Assembly: GCA_014529385.2 (NCBI GenBank)
Contig: CM043956.1
Location: 92,024,721-92,088,720, forward strand
Direction of reading: 5' to 3'
DNA length: 64,000 nt
Source: Adiantum capillus-veneris
Lineage: Eukaryota > Streptophyta > Polypodiopsida > Polypodiales > Pteridaceae
Shown here: positions 56,101 through 64,000 of the stretch, piece by piece
Position numbering within the stretch: position 1 is the first letter of the stretch
Layout of the letters: each line of letters begins with the position of its first letter
The notes under the pieces: generated by a model
Seen by the model: the letters and a program-made list of their open reading frames with translations, nothing else
What the model was told of the DNA's origin: nothing
Databases searched by the model: none
Program-made: the position numbers and the translations under genes

Positions 56101-56603
56101 GATATGAAATTTGCACGGGCTCTTGGATCAAAGAAAACCAGCACTGTCTGGTCTCTAACTTTGCCCCAAGCTCTGCACAGCTCCGTGGCATCTGTGTTCG
56201 GCCGGTCTCCAACCAAATCCTGAACAAGTCCTGCACTTGGCTTTGGCTTCTTCCCTTTATGGTCTGACTTGTCATCCTTATCCTGTGACTTCTTCTGTGG
56301 GCATTCATTTGCAAAATGTCCTTCCTGTTCACAAATGTAGCATTTCTTGGCCTCCCTAAGAGCTTTCCGTTCTTCAAAAGTTTTGCCAGAAAAATGCCTC
56401 TTTTGTCCTTGTCCTCGTCCCGAAGAAGACTTAGATTGGTTCTTGGACGTATCACCTTCTTCAGTGGAGGGCTTCTTTGTGGGAGGCTCAGAAGGCTTTG
56501 CTGTAACATTGCCCTTGGATGAACTGTTTACTCTGGGACCCTTTCTTGTGGCTATTAAATCCATCGGAATCTCCCTTTGACAGTTTGCTTGCCACTCTTG
56601 CAT
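53193..56603 (-). CDS. Chromovirus Pol (knuckle, PR, RT, RNase H, integrase), 1,136 codons
   Basis: Intact long frame from ATG 56,603. Zinc knuckle CYICEQEGHFANEC at residues 88-101. Protease at about 150-270, where the active-site place reads FFDPRARANF (D159-P160-R161) instead of D-S/T-G. Reverse transcriptase at about 380-560 with FFDD at 498-501. RNase H with D647, E684 and D709. Integrase with zinc-binding H828, H835, C865, C868 and core D898, D959, E995, the last two exactly 35 residues apart. GPF motif at the end. The frame stops just after GPF at TAG, before the chromodomain. Reverse transcriptase and integrase look intact; the protease site looks abnormal. The first 115 bases overlap gag in another frame. 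Confidence 0.85.
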   Translation of the reverse strand: MQEWQANCQREIPMDLIATRKGPRVNSSSKGNVTAKPSEPPTKKPSTEEGDTSKNQSKSSSGRGQGQKRHFSGKTFEERKALREAKKCYICEQEGHFANECPQKKSQDKDDKSDHKGKKPKPSAGLVQDLVGDRPNTDATELCRAWGKVRDQTVLVFFDPRARANFISPEVASKVGHSYRGDGYDNKAGLACPGHSKPVTPILGKLRLHIQSYVDAEEFHIMPLEGCDVLLGIPWCYRLHAMVDTYNKKITLVHRGKTHVLDVKLKGESVPLVSASAISSVIKNHLSAYLIFAKEVPQVLSNLSTLDKDRSTFLSGFSDCFSDSLPRELPPERPEDHTIDLVPGSSPPNRPPYRVSASQQKEIMSQVNELLEKALIQPNSSPFCSPVLLVQKKDGSWRMCIDYSALNKNTIKNRFPIPRIDDILDRLEGASLFTRIDLKSGYHQIRIRPEDVHKTAFRTTFGLYEFLVMPFGLTNAPATFNRMMDRIFRPHRNFVGTFFDDMIVYSKSEEEHRDHLTAVFNELRKNRLLINAKKSEFFLQEIHFLGHIVSKDGVHMDPAKVEAIRSWPDLKSVHDIRSFLGLCSYYRRFIRNFAEIASPLHALQGKGVTFKWTAKEISAFKHLKEKLTSDPVIILPDLSKPFVVQCDACGHSLGAVLMQNGRVVAYESRILLKTERNLQVYEKELLAVIHALTSWKHYLLGADLIVQTDHQTLRYFLTQTKLSEKHMRWANILSMFHFQIVHVQGKNNMVADALSRKPQISAVSIPYHCELDEMKTQYAEDSDFARIYDQLVDGQHHEHYMLKNDFLMMHGKLCVTKQLRPKILMESHAPPYAGHRGIDATVKGVEAFFYWPALRQDVDTFVRSCLVCQKVKFDRQKQPGLLQPLPLPDRPWESIAMDFIFDLPRTQTGNDWIWTIICRFSKQAHFIPVRKKIKPEHMVKIFMSNIFKYHGMPQSIVNDRDPRMTSLFWKALFENMGTTLKFSSSFHPQTDGQSEEANSTVLDLLKCYVSKHKATWEHHLPLVEYAYNNTVHTSTGKAPFEIMEGGKKVPPILHTKDKIFEVDEYVQDMDETYRKIKIALEKTQAKQKKAADRHRRELVFSLGDWVLLRFQKARLRKRKGKERLFPKLSMRYYGPF

Positions 56604-57738
56604 TCTCTATCAACTGAAACATATTCATGACAGTAGTCTTTGTGCAGTTGTCCCTGATTTTCTTGGGCAATCCGCAATAGTACTTCTCAATCTGTTCTGA
56701 CAATGGCACAAACCTATAAGAGGTGACTGGCAATAGTGCGGCCCAAAACTTTTTATTGTACTCTTCCAGATTCGCACACTGTTTAGCATTCAACTCGTGG
56801 CATTCTGTCATCACATCCACTTCAAAAGTGTTTGTCAACCATGCAGGCGCAAAAAACTGTTTGAATTGGACCCACGTTGTTGGGGCTTGACCCTGGTTCA
56901 ACAATGCGGTCCACCATTGAAGCGCATTCCCTTTCAAGAAAGTGGCAGCCTTGCGTATCTTTGAAGATTCCGTGAAGTTTCCTCCGGCATAAGCTACATC
57001 GAACTGCTGTATGAAGGTCAAAGCCTTCAATTGGTCCTCAGTTCCTCTAAAAGTTTCAAACTTCACTCCCTGCCCGCCTTCCTTGTAATCCTTATGCTGA
57101 CTCAAAGGAGCCACATTATCATAAACAGGTGCCTGTAACAGTGGTGCTCCATGAGTGTTCATTCCAGCACTCGCATCAACTGTTTTCCCTGTCATATCTG
57201 CATTTTGTACGTATGGCTGGGAAAAACCAGCCATACCAAATTGTGTTCCAGGCACTCGAAACTGGCCGTAGGCACCCTGAAAACCTGGTTGGACACCCAT
57301 GTTCGCATACATCGGGTTACCCATGCCTGTTTGCATTGTCCCGAACACATTCCCTGGCATATAACCCGTGGAAGGTCTAGCCATAGCTTGAAACACTGAA
57401 CCACCTCCAAAATAACCAGGATAAGTATTAGGTAATGGAAGGGTCTGATGCATAGCGTGTTCATTACTCCCTTGACCATTCACAAACAGTTCTTGTCCAG
57501 CTAAAGCAAGTTGCTTTGTATCATTGGACACCGCTAGTTGCTCAACCATATGGGCTTTCCCTCGAGCATCATGAGTCTTCTGCGCATTGGAAATCTCCTT
57601 TTCCTGCAACGGCTCAGTCATGCCCTGTGTAGGAGGCTGAAAACCCTGTGTCGGAGCCTGTAAGAACTCTTGCATCCTTGGGTTGTTAGCCAACTGCTGA
57701 AACATGTCCATGCAGCAACGCAGTTGAGTTCTAAACAA
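56488..57738 (-). CDS. Chromovirus Gag, frame-separated from Pol
   Basis: A 416-codon frame with a Gln/Gly/Met-rich N-terminal half and a capsid domain: FETFRGTEDQLKALTFIQQF, ATFLKGNALQWWTALLNQ, FEVDVMTECHELNAKQ. The open frame begins at a TTG; an upstream ATG near 57,820 in the same frame is followed within seven codons by TAA, so the natural start is probably lost. Its zinc knuckle lies in the pol frame, so a frame change between 56,488 and 56,603 is needed to join them. Most plant chromoviruses have one gag-pol frame, so this is probably a mutation. Confidence 0.75.
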   Translation of the reverse strand: MFRTQLRCCMDMFQQLANNPRMQEFLQAPTQGFQPPTQGMTEPLQEKEISNAQKTHDARGKAHMVEQLAVSNDTKQLALAGQELFVNGQGSNEHAMHQTLPLPNTYPGYFGGGSVFQAMARPSTGYMPGNVFGTMQTGMGNPMYANMGVQPGFQGAYGQFRVPGTQFGMAGFSQPYVQNADMTGKTVDASAGMNTHGAPLLQAPVYDNVAPLSQHKDYKEGGQGVKFETFRGTEDQLKALTFIQQFDVAYAGGNFTESSKIRKAATFLKGNALQWWTALLNQGQAPTTWVQFKQFFAPAWLTNTFEVDVMTECHELNAKQCANLEEYNKKFWAALLPVTSYRFVPLSEQIEKYYCGLPKKIRDNCTKTTVMNMFQLIENARVASKLSKGDSDGFNSHKKGSQSKQFIQGQCYSKAF

Positions 57739-57886
57739 CCTGTCCTCTGTGGAAGGAACTTTCTCCGTGCCATGTGAGGAAGATCCCTCTTCAGGTACTT
57801 AGTCTCTCTTTTCTGCCATAACGACAAGCTCTGTGTTGCTTTCACCCACAACAATCCACGCTGCACTTTTTGAAGAAAAAGTGACT

Positions 57887-57904
57887 ATCCCGTCGATGGA
57901 ACCA
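57887..57904 (-). other. Chromovirus primer-binding site
   Basis: Directly beside the 5' LTR, minus strand TGGTTCCATCGACGGG. It starts TGG as expected for pairing with a tRNA CCA end; I could not assign the tRNA. Confidence 0.5.
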
Positions 57905-59245
57905 TATAACCGGCCTGTACAACGTAGAGGGCGGTACTATTTCAATTACGTGTTAACTTTACACAGAGCACTGAGAAGGGAAGAGAACACAGTTGTGTCT
58001 AGCGACTAGAATGTCACTGCGCACACGAGACCGACACCTTGTAGGCCCCAAAGACTGGCGCCCCTTTCGGTATTTCTTTATTCAAATTAAGGTAGACGAT
58101 CCGACCACTTCGCACAAGCTTTCACAAAGCTGTCCAAACCTGGCGAGGGCTGAAAACGCAGGTTTTCGACCTGATTTTGGCAGCATAACGGCGCAAAAAC
58201 CCTTGTAGGTCAAAAGCACCTGTCTAGGACGGATTCCCTCGCTATCTGGAAGCTTTCTGGTGAGCTGTCACAGAAATTCAGCGAGCTGTAATTCCCTGTT
58301 TTTCACTGCCGGGTGCCCAAAAGCCTGTACACGCATCCCAAGGCTCTCACGAGGCTCCCCCGATGTTCCCTTGCAGTTTAGGTGCGAAACCCTAAACCTG
58401 CAGAAAAACACAGCAGGCTGTAATTCGCTGTTTCGGATCGTTTTTAGCGGAGCGAACACGCCTACGCGTGTCCCAAGGGCTCCCGCACGCAATGGGACAG
58501 TTCCCCTGTGAATTGGATGAGTTTTCACGCAAGAAAACTCTCCGAACTCGCAATCTTTCGCGATGGAACTGTGCGTACCTGTGGGGGATTAGCAATTAGC
58601 TAATCCGGTTCCTGTTCAGAAGGCTCTTGCCTTGGCAAACGCGCATAAACCCCCAGAACTGTACATGTTCAACTGAGTAGCCCAACTAGTGGGGCATTAC
58701 CATATGTGCCAAAGGGGAGAGAGAGATGCACGAGAGCAAATCATCGCGCTACATGAGACAGAGGAGAAGGCAAGCTTTCCATTAAAGCTGTAGACCTGCA
58801 CCTACTACTCACACACACACTGTAGCTCACTTATGAGTCAAATCAGCCTCCTCTCTCAAATTGGGCGCCCCCTCTTGCTGATGGAAGTAGCAAACTCCCC
58901 AGAAGCTGCCATGTGTCCAGTTTGCCCCTTTTGAGTTAATTCTCTAGTTCCCACTGACTTATAAAGTTATAAGTGACTTTCCGAGTGGCCCAGACTTCAT
59001 TTGGCGCACACTGGCTTCCATACTCATCAGAATTCAGTGCTAACTGGCCCGACCAGTCCCAGACTGACCGACCCAGACTCCCGCTGTGAGAAACCTATTT
59101 GGCCGCAGTCGTTTCACACTGGCCATGCAATGTCCACTTGCACCTTTTCAAGGGTCCCGGGGAAAACAAGTAAAAATAAAAATAAATAAAAATATCTAGT
59201 ACTTATTTACGGAAGGCAATAGGAAAAATACACCTCCTAGTGACA
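57905..59245 (-). repeat. 5' LTR of the chromovirus
   Basis: Partner of 51,200-52,530. One clear difference is an extra 11 or so bases near 58,303-58,318. Within the LTR the block GCTGTAATTC.CTGTTT occurs twice about 120 bases apart, an internal diverged duplication. Confidence 0.85.
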
Positions 59246-59250
59246 ATGGT
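59246..59250 (+). other. Target-site duplication, right (ATGGT)
   Basis: Matches 51,195-51,199. Confidence 0.8.
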
Positions 59251-60000
59251 TCCAATCCTAGTTTTTTACATAGCAAGCCAAAGATCAATCCTCAACGTTT
59301 GACAAGCTGGTTGAGATATGATTGGAGCTATGTGCATTCAGTAGGAGAGCGTTGTAGAGTTTTTCTCAAGGATTGGGTTTGCACTTCAATATTCTTGAGT
59401 CTGGATTAGGGGCCCATTACTTGGCACTACGCACCTCCCCGTTGGTTCGTTCTACATTCCTCATACATGATACCGTGTCATGTGCACATGGCTCGAACCA
59501 AAGTTCACACTTTCTGGCAGAAGAGGCAGCACGAGCTTCCCGCTCAACAGGCAACTTCTTAGCAGTACCCCCCCCTCATGACCCCCATCGCCATCCGCAC
59601 CCATACCTTGGCGTTTTCCCACGACCAACTCATTTCAACCCTGGCGATTTTACCCCTGCATGCTCAGCGTTTTTGCCTCAAATCACAAACGCTAGGGAGC
59701 CAGCAAAGACCATCAGCATTAGCGTTTTTTAGGTGCAGAAAGGCCTATTTTCAGGCAGCGTTTTTCTTCCAAAAACGCCAGCCTAACAGAGCAGATTTTC
59801 AGCGTTTTGATTTCAGCCAATCAGCGTTTTTGATCTGCAGTTGAGCCCTTGAAGAAACGCGGATTTTCAGCAGCAGAACATTAGTAGACCAACCCCCATT
59901 CAGTTGCAGAAGTACCCCAAGTTTAGCCCAACAAAACGCAGCCAAAACAGTCATTTTCAGCCACCGAAACAGTCCCCGAATTCAGCGATTAGAAGATCCC
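59251..60000. other. Spacer with repeated GCGTTTT motifs
   Basis: No gene. Between about 59,610 and 59,940 the motif GCGTTTT or its complement appears about ten times. It lies where the 5' part of the next LTR should be, but does not resemble the LTR start at 63,843. Confidence 0.45.
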
Positions 60001-60357
60001 AGATGTCAGCCATCAAGTCGTCGTCGTCACCACCGTCGTCGCCATCGGCATAGTCCAATTTGCATCTGTCCATTGCATACGCATTGTACACCTTTGTGCA
60101 ATCAAGAAATAGACCACTCTCGCCGACGAGAGTGGGGCCTTCGGAGGAGGGTTTTACAACCTCTCGGTGTCGTATCTCTTCTCTCTTCTTCTCTCAGTCT
60201 CATTCATTTGCACGCACAATATCCACTCACTTTGTTCGTGACCACAACACTCTACAAGACGGAAAGCTCTCTCTTTCCCTAAGAACTAAAAGGAACCTTG
60301 AGCAATAAAGATCACTAATCTTGAGAAAATACAACATTCATTCCGCTGCACCTAACA
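60001..60357 (+). repeat. 5' LTR (3' portion) of the gag-protease element
   Basis: Matches the solo LTR 50,378-50,660 in reverse complement (CTCTCGCC..GAGAGTGGGG, GAGGAGGGTTTTACAAC, TTCCGCTGCACC) and ends CCTAACA at 60,357, right before the primer site. Confidence 0.7.
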
Positions 60358-60358
60358 T

Positions 60359-60370
60359 TGGTATCAGAGC
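60359..60370 (+). other. Primer-binding site, tRNA-iMet type
   Basis: TGGTATCAGAGC, an exact match to the usual plant initiator tRNA-Met site, one base after the LTR. Confidence 0.85.
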
Positions 60371-60821
60371 TTTGGAAGTGTTTTGCATTACTCAAGGAAA
60401 GAACCACAAGAACCACAATAATTTTTTTTGCTTGTTGCGATCGCACGAACCCAAGTTTACTTGGGCGTGACGATTCCTAATCGTGTTTTGTTGAAGAGTG
60501 ACAGGAATCCCAAGAAAGAAGGGCTTGTCCAACCTCCCCTTGTGTCTCTTTTCACTCATTGAGAGCGGACCGTGCACTTAGCGGCCGGCCAATCGACGTG
60601 AGGTGGGAAAAAGCAACCTTGGTGTGAGCGCAAGGCCGCCAAGGGGTGCGCCCGCAGAACGGAGTAGAACTTAAGTGAAGAGAAGATCCTTCTCCAACGC
60701 GATTTGCAAGCGAAAGAAAACCTCAAGAACCTCAAGAACCCAAGCACTCAAGAACCTCAAGAACCTCAAGACCCTCAAGAACCAAGTTTCTCGAGAACTT
60801 AAGAGCCAAAGATCCTAGTGC

Positions 60822-61394
60822 ATGGTCGTCACCCGAAGCGGCATGGATACTTCGCATTCAAGTGATGAGCATGAGAGAGGCGACGAAGGGTTCTTCCCAC
60901 CAGGAGATTTTTCCAACCCTCCCTCTTCGCCATCTACGCCACGAGTTGTCCTCACTCCCATGGAGATGATGGTCAAGTCAATGTTGGACATGATGGCACA
61001 ACAACAAAAAACGAATCGAGTTGCCTTGGCACAACTCGCAAGCAAAGCAGAAGAACAAGCAACAAAGGACCGTGCACAAGAAGCCAAGGACCGCGAGCAC
61101 GATGAAAGAAACGACAAACTTGCTGCAAAACAAGAAGAAAATCGACTTGCTCAGGAACGTGAGCGCCTTGCTCAGGAACGTGAGCGCATTGCGCTTGCTG
61201 CAAAACAAAAAGAACAGCGACTTGCTCTCGAACGCGAGCGCGCTGAACGAAAAGAACGCAAAGCAGAAAAGGAGGCCAAGCGTGAAGCTCAAAGGGAGCT
61301 TCGCAATCAAGAATTTATTGCCCAAATCCTAGCCTCGAAGACCGAACAACCCAAAGATCGTGGAAGTTCGTTAAGTGGCACACGCAAGCCATGA
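60822..61394 (+). pseudogene. Gag N-terminal coiled coil of the gag-protease element
   Basis: A 190-codon frame from ATG 60,822 (MVVTRSGMDTS) with acidic and Pro/Ser-rich start, then a long helix of Glu, Arg, Lys, Gln and Ala, including a short tandem repeat RLAQERERLAQERERI, followed by EQPKDRG. This is a common layout of Ty3/Gypsy Gag N-termini. A frame change near 61,380 separates it from the capsid. Confidence 0.65.
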
Positions 61395-61650
61395 CGCGGA
61401 TTCCAACCATCTTGTCACAGAAAAGTTGACTTTCAGTAAGTATGACGGTAAGATGGATGCTACAATTATTCATTCGTGGTTGCATCAATTTAATGCTTAT
61501 TTTGCGACAACTAAGAAGACAGGAAACAACAAAGTTTTGACGGCAGCTATGTACCTTGCCGGTGATGCCATCAATTGGTACCACACATGGCAAGAGGCAC
61601 AGCTAGCCGCGCACCTAGAGGCAGTCGACGATTTCACGCCCCTCTTTTAG
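61375..61650 (+). pseudogene. Gag capsid segment A of the gag-protease element
   Basis: Contains LTFSKYDGKMDATIIHSWLH, LTAAMYLAGDAINWYHTWQE, the Retrotrans_gag pattern (KYDG, A.YL.GDA..W). It ends at TAG 61,648 where one extra T in a TTTT run shifts the frame; the capsid resumes in the next frame. Confidence 0.7.
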
Positions 61651-61656
61651 TTGGGC

Positions 61657-63319
61657 TGATTTCCAAGACAAGCTCAAGGCGCGGTTTATGCCACCTCAGT
61701 ACCTCGCACGATTGAAGGACGATTGGCGTGCTCTTAAGCAAAATGGTATGCCGGTTATGTCTTTTTCTAATCGTGTTTTGCAGCTAGGTACCCAATTACG
61801 CATGTCGGATGAAGAGTGCAAAGAGGCTTTTCTCTTTGGATTGGACGAGTATATCAAGTACGATGTCGAGGTACTCGATCCAATCGATCTCAACAAGGCG
61901 GTAGCGATTGCTCTCGCACAGGAGATGAAGCACAACAAGGGAAAGCCTAAGGAGAACAAGACTTCCACAAGTACCTCGTAGACTCCTCAGAACGGTAAGA
62001 ATGATAACTCTTCTAACCACTCTTCCAACAGTCTCTCATCAAAGAATTCTTCCAATGAGTGTAAGGGTAAGTCTAACACAATTGCTAAACCTAAGCTTAC
62101 TCCATATGAAAAGGTAGCACAAGGAATTGTAGGAGGATACATCACTTTTGAAGAACAAAGCACTTATTCTAAAGAAGGTCGTTGTTTTCATTGTCACATT
62201 AAGGGTCACATAAAACGAACATGTCCTAAGCTTGACTCGAATGAATCTAAAGAACCCACAACACCCACTACATCTGTCAATGCAATGAATGATAACACGG
62301 TTGTGCCCACAGTTTCTCAAGACACTCTCATTCATGATTCTCTCATTAAATATTATGGTCGTACGTCGGGGCACCGTTTTGTCATATTGTTTGACTCAGG
62401 TAGTATGCATGATGTGATCAGCCCCTCTCTTGTTGAGAGAGCCCGCCTCGAAGTTAGTCTGAGATCTCCTATTGAGGTCTCTGGCTTTCGTCTTGGTATG
62501 GACGCTCTCATCACGAAGGAGTGCCTTGATGTGTTGTTTGCAATTCAATAGACTGCCTTCACTAGAAGATTTGTTGTTTCTCCTCTCTCAGGATGTGATA
62601 TGATTTTAGGCATGAAATGGTTTCGTGAAATCAATCCTCTCATTGATTGGGAGGCTAGCACTTTAACTCTCAATGCCAAAAGTGATTCTCCTACTGTCTT
62701 TTATGGAGTGGACACTTCTCCTTCTCCATCTCTTATTGCTAATATGTAGGACAAGGTTGAAAGGATTCGAGATAAGGAGACTCTCTTAGTCTCTTTTTCT
62801 CTAGAGCATGACACACAGGAATTGCATGATTATGAGAAGCATGATGATGATTTGATTGATAATGATTTGCATGATGATTTGGATGAAAAAGACAAGCATG
62901 ATGAATTGCATGAAGATGATGTGATTGTTCACAAGGATGATGTGTTAGTGGATGCTTTTTCTCGCGAAGCTAACCTCGTTGCAGATTCGACCAATCACAA
63001 AGGATCGATCTTGGCTCTTGAGCTTAGGTCCCAAGAACCCCTTCAGGAAAAACCGATCTTGGCTCTCGAGCCTTGGTCCAAAGAACCATCACAGGAAGTA
63101 TTATGTGTTCGCATGATTGATACGCACGCATTGTTCGGATGTTTTATTCATGATCGTTTCCTGTATTTTAGTCAGCATCGTTATGTGATCCCTTTTTCTA
63201 GGCATGACATATTGTATGTTGAGCACGTTTCTCTTATAGATGAGCACGAATGTATGCGGATTGTTCATGAAAAGTTTGTATGTAAGGAAGTCACATTCCA
63301 TGTCTCTTCCTTTGCATGA
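61657..63319 (+). pseudogene. Gag capsid B, zinc knuckle, protease and tail of the gag-protease element
   Basis: One frame with three in-frame stops, all TAG (61,979, 62,549, 62,747). Order: capsid end (PPQYLARLKDDWRALKQNGM, LGLDEYI-type block), knuckle CFHCHIKGHIKRTC (62,183-62,224), retropepsin with VILFDSGSMHDVISPSL (D-S-G) and, after a stop, GCDMILGMKWF with the ILG flap-end motif, then a low-complexity Asp/His/Lys tail (62,820-62,930) and an unrecognised C-terminal part. No reverse transcriptase, RNase H or integrase motif follows before the purine tract at 63,830. It is therefore non-autonomous in design, not just by decay. Confidence 0.7.
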
Positions 63320-63829
63320 CACAGTTTCTGAACGAGCACATGATTGTATGAGTACCAAGCATGGGCATTTCCATTGTGATTTGCCACAGTTGATTGATTT
63401 TGATCAAACAGAAAAGATTCGACCTCATTGTTTGCATGAATTTGATGATCGGGTTGTCACTCCGTCTCTATGTTCATCTACATTGCATACACAGTCTTTA
63501 GAGAAGACAAGATTTTTTTCCTTCTTTACATGGAATGGGTATGTTCATGGTTTTGTGTTGGAGATTGTTTCAGGAATTTTCAGCCATGGAGATTCTTGAA
63601 GACGAAAGAAGCAGGACTCTAAACGAAGTTGAAGCAAGAAAGGAGATTCAGAAGACTTTGTGTCGCTTTCGGCGCAGCCCAAAGAAGCAAGCGTTGTAGA
63701 CCTTTATGAAGTTCAAGTACCGCACGACCCACACATCAGAGTGGACCGGCGAAGAGTCCCTTCGAGGATTCCGGATGCTGTTGGCGATCTCCCTCGACGC
63801 CATACAGTTCGGTACCAGTACCTCACTTT
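63320..63829 (+). other. 3' internal region of the gag-protease element
   Basis: Short frames only (63,240-63,599 and 63,660 onward); no recognised domain. Confidence 0.45.
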
Positions 63830-63842
63830 GAAAAGGAGGGGA
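63830..63842 (+). other. Polypurine tract
   Basis: GAAAAGGAGGGGA immediately before the 3' LTR start. Confidence 0.75.
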
Positions 63843-64000
63843 TGTCACGTGACACATCCCAACCCTATGTGTCCATGGACAAGCTACACCACAGCAGGGT
63901 TCAGTCAATCTGATCAGTTTAGAATAGCAGTGATCTGGCACTTTTGTGAGTCTATTCGTAGACCGTGCATGCCCAGTCACTTAGCATAGATGCATATCCT
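63843..64000 (+). repeat. 3' LTR of the gag-protease element, cut by window end
   Basis: Starts TGTCACGTGACACATCC, identical in its first 17 bases to the solo LTR start at 50,872 (minus strand), with continued similarity (GTCCATGGACAAGCTACA against GTCCGTGGACAAGCTACA). Confidence 0.8.

Larger units (their letters stand above)
51200..59245 (-). mobile_element. Ty3/Gypsy chromovirus, 8.0 kb, recently inserted
   Basis: Two long LTRs (1,331 and 1,341 bp) that differ at only a few percent of positions flank gag, pol and a chromodomain in the order Gag-PR-RT-RNaseH-IN-CHD on the minus strand. A 5-bp duplication ATGGT borders it. The order RT before integrase and the chromodomain at the end place it with the chromoviruses. 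It is inserted in the presumed intron 2 of the RS/RRM gene, antisense to the gene. An early stop in Gag, a Gag/Pol frame change and stops before the chromodomain make it non-autonomous as it stands. Confidence 0.9.

Noticed and set aside
55814-56509. 231-codon minus-strand frame inside Pol
   Set aside because: It is a shadow of the Pol frame; the knuckle, RT and integrase motifs are all in the other frame.
59373-59732. 119-codon frame as a host gene
   Set aside because: No domain, atypical composition and location next to an element; a weak resemblance to 44,870-44,950 suggests a diffuse repeat instead.

Overview
The window looks like nuclear DNA of a vascular plant with a large, transposon-rich genome. 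Almost everything in it is LTR-retrotransposon sequence in various stages of decay. Primer sites match plant tRNA-iMet and tRNA-Asp, one element is a chromodomain-bearing Ty3/Gypsy element, there is a tRNA-derived SINE, and the only host gene seen is a plant-style RS-domain/RRM splicing factor with very long introns. I cannot name the species; a fern, lycophyte or gymnosperm would fit the intron sizes. No bacterial operons, rRNA genes or CRISPR arrays are visible.

Layout. 1-8.4 kb: a nearly complete LTR element (family 1) with a tRNA-Asp primer site, Gag zinc knuckles and two successive protease-like modules but no reverse transcriptase or integrase. Downstream lie a tRNA-Asp remnant, an inverted LTR piece and an inverted copy of flanking DNA. 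8.4-13.1 kb: a largely non-coding LTR element (family N, copy A). 14.1-19.3 kb: an LTR element with only gag plus extra coiled-coil ORFs. 19.3-35 kb: a nested mosaic with a copia RNase H scrap, a reverse-strand family 1 copy split by family N copy B, a palindrome-bearing spacer seen twice, and family N copy C. 36.2-38.6 kb: a decayed Ty1/Copia pol. 38.7-42.1 kb: unannotated DNA with minisatellites, microsatellites and a SINE.

42.6 kb onward: the first two exons of an RS/RRM gene (42,630-43,495 and 48,975-49,205) that join in frame. Intron 1 (about 5.5 kb) holds several LTR remnants. The second intron has no acceptor in the window; it contains a solo LTR (50.4-50.9 kb), a recently inserted chromovirus with a 5-bp target duplication (51.2-59.2 kb) and a gag-protease element without RT (60.0-64.0 kb, cut by the window end).

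How the parts relate. Three unrelated families (family 1, the 14-19 kb element and the 60-64 kb element) lack reverse transcriptase and integrase, so they would have needed enzymes in trans from autonomous relatives. The chromovirus carries a full enzyme set but has stops and frame breaks. No clearly new host system was found. The best leads are the tandem-protease pol-less family, the tRNA-Asp fragments embedded in it, and a recurring 20-bp palindrome in its surroundings. All similarity statements come from reading by eye; no database search was run.
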